Assembly: GCA_022866645.1 (NCBI GenBank) | Contig: JALHUQ010000323.1 | Span: forward strand, 1 to 6,133 | Origin: Woeseiaceae bacterium | Lineage (GTDB): Bacteria > Pseudomonadota > Gammaproteobacteria > Steroidobacterales > Woeseiaceae | Direction of reading: 5' to 3' | DNA: 6,133 bases | Program-made: the position numbers and the translations under genes | Part shown: positions 1-4,492 of the stretch, piece after piece | Numbering within the stretch: position 1 is the stretch's first letter | How the letters are laid out: each line of letters begins with the position of its first letter | The notes under the pieces: model-generated | Seen by the model: only the letters and a program-made list of their open reading frames with translations | The model's database searches: none | What the model was told of the DNA's origin: nothing

Positions 1-435
1 AACATCCGCTGGGTCGACAGCCGCCGAAAAATGTTCCGCAAGGTGCCACCGAATGTGCGGGCTATTGAAGCACTGGATCCGGCACTGGAAGTCGCGGCGA
101 TGCCGGGCAATAGCTACTACCTGGTAATGACGCACAGCCATGCGCTGGACTTCGAGATCTGTGAGCGCATATTGAGACGACATGACGCTCGCTATTGTGG
201 ATTGATCGGATCGCTGTCCAAGCGCCGGCGTTTCGAAAAGCGATATCGTCACCTGGGCATGACAGAGTCTGAAATCGATCAGCTGATCTGCCCTATCGGC
301 GTAGCGGGGATCAGCGGCAAGAAGCCCGCGGAGATCGCCGTCGCCGCCGCCGCAGAAATTCTCAAGATCCGCGAGCGCGCCGTGGCGCCGCTAGAGGTCG
401 ATTATCCCGATAATGTACGGCCGCTGCGGGGCTAG
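1..435 (+). CDS. xdhC: Xanthine dehydrogenase accessory protein XdhC, C-terminal part (5' end outside window)
   Basis: XdhC is a cytoplasmic chaperone that binds molybdenum cofactor, supports its sulfuration and inserts it into xanthine dehydrogenase (family knowledge). The reading frame is open from base 1, so the gene is cut by the window edge. About 144 residues remain, matching the Rossmann-like XdhC C-terminal domain. Recognisable blocks are VMTHSHALDFEI (about visible residues 52-63), YCGLIGSLSKRRRF (about 65-78) and CPIGVAGISGKKPAEIA near residues 97-113, followed by an Ala-rich helix. The ATG at 31 is internal, because the conserved-looking frame continues upstream of it. The TAG at 433-435 lies 1 bp before the puuD start. 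XdhC normally follows the xanthine dehydrogenase subunit genes, so xdhA/xdhB are expected just upstream; that is inference. The link to urate catabolism downstream fits this identity rather than a generic XdhC/CoxI paralogue. Confidence 0.93.
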   Translation, partial: NIRWVDSRRKMFRKVPPNVRAIEALDPALEVAAMPGNSYYLVMTHSHALDFEICERILRRHDARYCGLIGSLSKRRRFEKRYRHLGMTESEIDQLICPIGVAGISGKKPAEIAVAAAAEILKIRERAVAPLEVDYPDNVRPLRG

Positions 436-436
436 C

Positions 437-1627
437 ATGGAAGCTTTTCTGCTCGATAGTCTGAACATTCTGGTCCGCTGGCTGCATTTCATAACCGGTG
501 TCGCGTGGATCGGCTCTTCACTGTATTTCATCTGGCTCGACAACCATCTCGAGGCGCCGCGCGAGACTGCCGATTCGGAAAAAGGGGTGGGCGGTGAATT
601 GTGGTCCGTGCACGGCGGTGGTTTCTATCACGCGCAGAAATATCGAATCGCGCCGTCGGTATTGCCGGCCACGCTGCACTGGTTCAAGTGGGAGGCGTAT
701 TCGACGTGGTTGAGCGGAATATTCCTGCTCGGACTCGTCTATTTTCTGGGTGCCGAGATCTACCTTATCGACCGTTCGGTGGCGGATCTGTCGGTGGTTG
801 CCGCAATCAGTATCGCGATCGGTTTTGTCGTCGGTGGCTGGATTATCTATGACCTGATGTGCAGGTCGCCGCTCGCGAACGATGACCGGGTCTTTGCTTT
901 TGCGCTCTTGGTAATGAGTGCTGCATTGGCGTGGGGCCTTTGCCAGTTATTCAGTGGCAGGGCAGCGTACATTCTGTTCGGAGTAACGCTCGGTACGATC
1001 ATGGTCGCCAACGTTTTCTTTGTAATCATTCCCGGGCAAAAGAAAATGGTCGCGGCGGCCGAGCGAGGCGAGGCGCCGGATCCTGCGTATGGCGTACGCG
1101 CAAAGCTGAGGTCGGTCCACAACACCTATTTCACGCTGCCCGTCCTGTTCGTGATGACAAGCAATCACTATGCGATGACCTATAGCCACGAGTACAACTG
1201 GGTGGTTTTGATCGGCATATCGGTCGCGGGCGCGTTGATTCGAATCTATTTTGTGGCAAGACACAAAGGCCGCGCATCACCTGTAACGGTCGTGTTCGCC
1301 GTGTTATTGCTGGCGTCGATGGCCGCGCTGATCGCGCCGCGTTCGCAACAGAGCGATGCCGTGACGGCGACTTTGTCCGAGGTTCGTGCGGTCGTGAAGG
1401 CACGCTGTGTCAGTTGTCATTCGTCGGCGCCTACGCACCCGGCATTTCCCGCTGCGCCGCTCGGAGTGATGTTCGATAATGATGAGCAGATTCTCGCCGA
1501 GGCGGAGCGAATACACTTACAGACGGTGGTGACGCGGGTTATGCCGATCGGCAACCTGACGGCGATGACGGACCAGGAACGGCAGATCATTGATCAGTGG
1601 TATCGAACGCTTGGGGGCGAGCAGTGA
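437..1627 (+). CDS. puuD: Membrane-bound urate oxidase with C-terminal cytochrome c domain (PuuD type)
   Basis: PuuD oxidises urate to 5-hydroxyisourate at the inner membrane and can deliver electrons through its own haem c instead of making hydrogen peroxide (family knowledge). The protein is 396 residues. About eight hydrophobic segments are seen (roughly 9-33, 88-106, 118-141, 152-172, 177-198, 231-247, 254-273, 283-300). They carry His-rich, Trp-rich blocks such as HAQKY (65-69), HWFKWEAYSTWLSG (81-94) and RSVHNTYFTLPVLF (225-238), as in urate oxidase N-terminal (DUF989-like) domains. A compact C-terminal domain has the haem c motif CVSCH (C324, C327, H328) and a likely axial Met in RVMPIGN (M369). 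I chose the ATG at 437, 1 bp after the xdhC stop and 5 nt after a GGGG run. An ATG at 413 would overlap xdhC and add eight non-hydrophobic residues. The 3' end overlaps puuE by 4 bp. Haem attachment implies that the C-terminal domain is periplasmic. Confidence 0.93.
   Translation: MEAFLLDSLNILVRWLHFITGVAWIGSSLYFIWLDNHLEAPRETADSEKGVGGELWSVHGGGFYHAQKYRIAPSVLPATLHWFKWEAYSTWLSGIFLLGLVYFLGAEIYLIDRSVADLSVVAAISIAIGFVVGGWIIYDLMCRSPLANDDRVFAFALLVMSAALAWGLCQLFSGRAAYILFGVTLGTIMVANVFFVIIPGQKKMVAAAERGEAPDPAYGVRAKLRSVHNTYFTLPVLFVMTSNHYAMTYSHEYNWVVLIGISVAGALIRIYFVARHKGRASPVTVVFAVLLLASMAALIAPRSQQSDAVTATLSEVRAVVKARCVSCHSSAPTHPAFPAAPLGVMFDNDEQILAEAERIHLQTVVTRVMPIGNLTAMTDQERQIIDQWYRTLGGEQ
1613..1617 (+). promoter_or_regulatory. 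Ribosome binding site deciding the GTG start of puuE
   Basis: A GGGGG run inside the last codons of puuD lies 6 nt before the GTG at 1624. The alternative in-frame GTG at 1597 has no purine-rich stretch at a suitable distance. This supports the 1624 start and coupled translation with puuD. Confidence 0.6.
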
Positions 1628-2532
1628 AAGATTATCCGAGGGATCTGCGTGGTTACGGACAGCAACCTCCGGCCGCCGACTGGCCAGACGGTGCACGCAC
1701 AGCCGTGCAGTTTGTTATCAATTACGAGGAAGGCGCGGAAAATTGTGTCCTGCACGGTGACACAGCGTCCGAAGCCTTCTTGTCGGAGATCGTCGGCGCA
1801 ACTGCGATAGAAGGTCAGCGACACATGAACATGGAGTCGCTGTACGAGTACGGCTCCCGGGCTGGTTTCTGGCGCCTGCATCGATTGTTTGCAGAACAGG
1901 ATGTGCCGGTCACGGTGTTTGGCGTCGCGATGGCACTGCAGCGCAATCCCGATGCTGTTGCAGCGATGCAGGCAGCAAACTGGGAAATCGCCAGCCACGG
2001 TTATCGCTGGATCGATTACCAGTTCATCGATGAGGTGACCGAGCGCAAACATTTCAGGGAGGCCAGGAGAATCCACGTGGAGGCGACGGGCGAGCGGCCG
2101 CTCGGATGGTACCTCGGACGCTGCAGTCCGCAGAGTCATCGCATCGCCGCGGAGGAAGGGGAATTTACATATAATTCAGATAGTTACAGTGATGACCTAC
2201 CCTACTGGGACTATCAGTACGGGACTCCGCAGTTGATGGTGCCGTACACCCTGGACGCAAACGACATGCGTTTCGCAACACCACAGGGCTTCAACTCCGG
2301 GCAACAGTTTTTCGATTACCTGAAAGACAGTTTCGACGTGTTGCATGCCGAAGGCGGTCGAATGATGTCGATTGGCCTGCATTGTCGATTGGCAGGTCGG
2401 CCCGGTCGTACCGCCGCCGTCGCACGGTTTCTCGACTACGTACTGTCACACGATGACGCGTGGCTGGCGACTCGACTTGAGATCGCCAATCACTGGCGCG
2501 AACGCCACCCGGCTAAAGGCGTCACGGCATGA
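1624..2532 (+). CDS. puuE: Allantoinase, polysaccharide-deacetylase family (PuuE type)
   Basis: PuuE hydrolyses allantoin to allantoate in the cytoplasm and is a non-homologous replacement for the amidohydrolase-type allantoinase AllB (family knowledge). The 302-residue protein is close to the family's usual size of about 300-310. Diagnostic blocks are YPRDLRGYG (4-12), VQFVINYEEGAENCVLHGD (28-46), MESLYEYGSRAGFWRLH (70-86), SHGYRWIDY (124-132) and SIGLHCRLAGRPGR (249-262). In the NodB fold the metal-binding sites are normally a D-D motif and H-x3-H. Here they read NYEEG and H-GYR-W, so at least the second His is replaced, in line with the reported metal independence of this branch. Translation starts at GTG 1624 in a GTGA overlap with the puuD stop, giving an N-terminus (KDYPRDL) like other PuuE proteins. 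An earlier in-frame GTG at 1597 is less likely. The stop overlaps the uraD start as ATGA. Other deacetylases are very unlikely given the neighbours. Confidence 0.95.
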   Translation: MKDYPRDLRGYGQQPPAADWPDGARTAVQFVINYEEGAENCVLHGDTASEAFLSEIVGATAIEGQRHMNMESLYEYGSRAGFWRLHRLFAEQDVPVTVFGVAMALQRNPDAVAAMQAANWEIASHGYRWIDYQFIDEVTERKHFREARRIHVEATGERPLGWYLGRCSPQSHRIAAEEGEFTYNSDSYSDDLPYWDYQYGTPQLMVPYTLDANDMRFATPQGFNSGQQFFDYLKDSFDVLHAEGGRMMSIGLHCRLAGRPGRTAAVARFLDYVLSHDDAWLATRLEIANHWRERHPAKGVTA

Positions 2533-3017
2533 GCAACGACTTCGTGAAACGCTACGGCGGAATCTATGAGCATTCGCCGTGGGTCGCTGCGCGCGTTAAT
2601 GTCCTGCTCGATGGCGCCGTTGCCGATACCGAGTTGCTTGCCAGCCTGATGGCGGACTGCGTCGACAACGCATCGACGGAAAAACAACTCGAATTAATTC
2701 GTGCGCATCCCGACCTCGCTGGCAGGGCGCAAGTCGCGGGTGAATTGACCGCCGAATCGAGTGCGGAACAATCGAGCGCGGGACTGGACCGGTGCACAGC
2801 GGAAGAGTACGAGAAATTTCAATCGCTGAATGCGGCCTACCGTGAAAAATTCGACTTCCCGTTCATCATGGCAGTACGAAAGAGTACTCGTGCTGAAATT
2901 TTGCAGGCATTCGCCAGCCGCATCGAAAATGACTACGCCCACGAATTCGAAACCGCGTTAACGGAAATTCATAAGATTGCCCGATTGCGGCTGGCGGCTC
3001 TGGAGGGCGGACAGTGA
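2529..3017 (+). CDS. uraD: 2-oxo-4-hydroxy-4-carboxy-5-ureidoimidazoline (OHCU) decarboxylase
   Basis: UraD decarboxylates OHCU, the unstable hydrolysis product of 5-hydroxyisourate, stereospecifically to S-allantoin. The 162-residue length is typical for a stand-alone UraD, not one fused to a HIU hydrolase domain. Family signatures are RYGGIYEHSPWVA (8-20), HPDLAGR (60-66) with the expected catalytic His60, SSAEQSSAGLD (77-87) with Glu80 and Gln81 of the active site, and LNAAYREKFDFPFIMAVR (100-117). The start is the ATG at 2529, in an ATGA overlap with the puuE stop. A modest AAAGG at 2515-2519 lies 9 nt upstream. The end overlaps the alc GTG by 4 bp. The enzyme acts between PuuD and PuuE in the pathway, so its neighbours agree with the assignment. 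No oddity such as truncation was seen. Confidence 0.96.
   Translation: MSNDFVKRYGGIYEHSPWVAARVNVLLDGAVADTELLASLMADCVDNASTEKQLELIRAHPDLAGRAQVAGELTAESSAEQSSAGLDRCTAEEYEKFQSLNAAYREKFDFPFIMAVRKSTRAEILQAFASRIENDYAHEFETALTEIHKIARLRLAALEGGQ
3002..3007 (+). promoter_or_regulatory. Ribosome binding site deciding the GTG start of alc
   Basis: GGAGGG within the last uraD codons lies 6 nt before GTG 3014. This strong Shine-Dalgarno match supports the GTG as the real start in a GTGA overlap with the uraD stop. Confidence 0.75.
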
Positions 3018-3991
3018 AGAAAAAACATCCGTTTCATCATTGGATACAGCTCGAACAGCCGCGACTCGGTACCCGCGTCGTGTACGCCACCGACGATTTT
3101 TTTGCAGCGAAAGAACGTCTGATTGATTCTGCGGTGCCGGTATTCATCGACGACAAATACGACGATCACGGCAAATGGATGGACGGCTGGGAAAGCCGGC
3201 GAAAGCGAACGCAAGGGCACGACTACTGCGTGATCAGACTGGGTGTGCCGGGAGTGATACGGGGCTTCGACATCGATACCTCATTTTTCACGGGCAACTA
3301 TCCGCCCGCAGCGTCTATCGAGGTCTGCGTCAGCGATGAGGACGTGCCGGACGCGGGTTGGCTCGGGATTCTGGCGAAGACCGAGCTTGCCGGTGATTCG
3401 CACCACTATCTCGCCTGTGACGATGAGCGCGTATGGACGCACCTGCGCCTGCACATCTATCCGGATGGCGGCATCGCGCGACTGAGAATATTCGGCGAGG
3501 TGCGGGCCGACTTTGACGGTGTCGACGGTTATGTCGATCTTGCCGCTATCGAAAACGGCGGTCGGGCGATCGCCTGCAGTGACGAACATTACGGCAGCAT
3601 GCACAATCTCAACGTTCCGGGCCGTGGCGTGAATATGGGTGATGGCTGGGAGACGGCGCGACGTCGGGGACCGGGGAACGACTGGGTCATTATTGCGCTG
3701 GCACAAGCGGGTGTGATCGAGCGTGTGGAAGTCGACACGGCGCATTTCAAAGGAAATTACCCGGACAGGGTGTCGATAGAGGCGGGTCTTTTCGAGAGTG
3801 ACGACTTGGCCACGCCAGACTCAGAACTGTGGCGGACGATGTTGCCGGAGACGAAACTGAAGATGGATCAACAACACTATTTCGAGGCACTGGAAGCGCT
3901 CGGTGCGGTATCGCATGTGCGCATGTCAATATATCCGGACGGCGGCGTCAGCCGCTTGCGATTGTTTGGTCGCGTCGGAGGGGGTGAATAA
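3014..3991 (+). CDS. alc: Allantoicase (allantoate amidinohydrolase)
   Basis: Allantoicase hydrolyses allantoate to S-ureidoglycolate and urea in the cytoplasm. The 325-residue protein has two tandem copies of the allantoicase (jelly-roll-like) domain, roughly 15-165 and 170-322, as usual for the family. Matching elements recur in both halves: DGWESRRKR (57-65) and DGWETARRR (210-218); FFTGNYP (91-97) and HFKGNYP (244-250); IYPDGGIARLRIFGEV (148-163) and IYPDGGVSRLRLFGRV (306-321). Translation starts at GTG 3014 after a strong GGAGGG site, overlapping the uraD stop by 4 bp. The gene ends in a TAATG overlap with allA, which uses its product. Choosing allantoicase rather than allantoate amidohydrolase (AllC) means urea, not ammonia, is released at this step. 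The fold alone resembles discoidin-like carbohydrate-binding domains, but the motif repeats and the operon make the identity secure. Confidence 0.96.
   Translation: MKKKHPFHHWIQLEQPRLGTRVVYATDDFFAAKERLIDSAVPVFIDDKYDDHGKWMDGWESRRKRTQGHDYCVIRLGVPGVIRGFDIDTSFFTGNYPPAASIEVCVSDEDVPDAGWLGILAKTELAGDSHHYLACDDERVWTHLRLHIYPDGGIARLRIFGEVRADFDGVDGYVDLAAIENGGRAIACSDEHYGSMHNLNVPGRGVNMGDGWETARRRGPGNDWVIIALAQAGVIERVEVDTAHFKGNYPDRVSIEAGLFESDDLATPDSELWRTMLPETKLKMDQQHYFEALEALGAVSHVRMSIYPDGGVSRLRLFGRVGGGE
3977..3984 (+). promoter_or_regulatory. Ribosome binding site of allA
   Basis: GGAGGGGG in the last codons of alc lies 6 nt before the ATG at 3991. It is the strongest Shine-Dalgarno match in the operon and fixes the allA start in the TAATG overlap. 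Confidence 0.75.
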
Positions 3992-4491
3992 TGACCATCA
4001 CATTGAAAGCGGAGCCACTCACTCGCGAGCGATTCGCGGACTTCGGCGACGTCATCGAAACGTCACGAGGCAGCTCCGATGCGATGAATGCCGCTCGCTT
4101 CGAGCGCTTCGATGACCTTTGCAAAGTCGACCTGATCAATGACGGGCGAATCGCGGTTAGTATTGCGCGTTGCCGCACGCCGACGTCCTTGCCGTTGCGG
4201 GTGGATATGCTTGAGCGACATCCCCTGGGCAGTCAGGCCTTCGTTCCCCTAAGTCCCTGCAAGATGGTGATCGTCGTTGCGCCACCCGAGGAGTCGGTCG
4301 AAGTTTCGGCGATCCGCGCTTTCGTCAGCAACGGCCGACAGGGTTTCAATTACCGGCGCGGCACCTGGCACATGCCATTGATCTCGTTTGAAGCCGGCCA
4401 GGAGTACCTCATCATCGACCGCGGCGGCCGGGAATCCAATTGCGAGGAACACACACTAGCCGAAGCCATACTGATCCAGGCCGACAGTTAA
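3991..4491 (+). CDS. allA: Ureidoglycolate lyase
   Basis: AllA splits ureidoglycolate into glyoxylate and urea, completing the route from urate to central metabolism. The protein is 166 residues, close to the roughly 160 of E. coli AllA as I remember it. Shared blocks are FGDVIET (18-24), LERHPLGSQAFVPL (74-87), FVSNGRQGFNYRRGTWHMPL (111-130) and IDRGG (142-146), as expected for this cupin-like dimeric enzyme. In WHMPL the Met replaces a second His that I recall in E. coli (WHHPL); whether this affects activity is unknown. The start is ATG 3991, sharing one base with the alc stop TAA. This is the last gene of the visible operon. Its TAA (4489-4491) is separated by a single base from the stop codon of the convergent isocitrate dehydrogenase gene. 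Confidence 0.95.
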   Translation: MTITLKAEPLTRERFADFGDVIETSRGSSDAMNAARFERFDDLCKVDLINDGRIAVSIARCRTPTSLPLRVDMLERHPLGSQAFVPLSPCKMVIVVAPPEESVEVSAIRAFVSNGRQGFNYRRGTWHMPLISFEAGQEYLIIDRGGRESNCEEHTLAEAILIQADS

Positions 4492-4492
4492 A

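Noticed and set aside
413..436. Earlier ATG for puuD at 413, overlapping xdhC
   Set aside because: It adds eight residues (MYGRCGAS) that do not fit the start of the first membrane helix; the ATG at 437 directly follows the xdhC stop with a G-rich stretch at proper distance.
1597..1623. Earlier in-frame GTG for puuE at 1597
   Set aside because: There is no Shine-Dalgarno sequence before it; the GTG at 1624 has a GGGGG six bases upstream and gives the expected N-terminus.
1594..2139. 181-codon open frame on the - strand opposite puuE
   Set aside because: It lies wholly within a clearly identified allantoinase gene, its translation resembles no family I know, and it is explained by GC-biased codon use of the sense gene.
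3281..3745. 154-codon open frame on the - strand opposite alc
   Set aside because: It sits inside both allantoicase repeats, and the translation is Arg/Val-rich without recognisable motifs, typical of an antisense shadow.
3182..3975. Similar sequence in two halves of alc as a DNA repeat or recent duplication
   Set aside because: The similarity is at protein level and reflects the ancient tandem domain structure of all allantoicases, not a recent DNA repeat.
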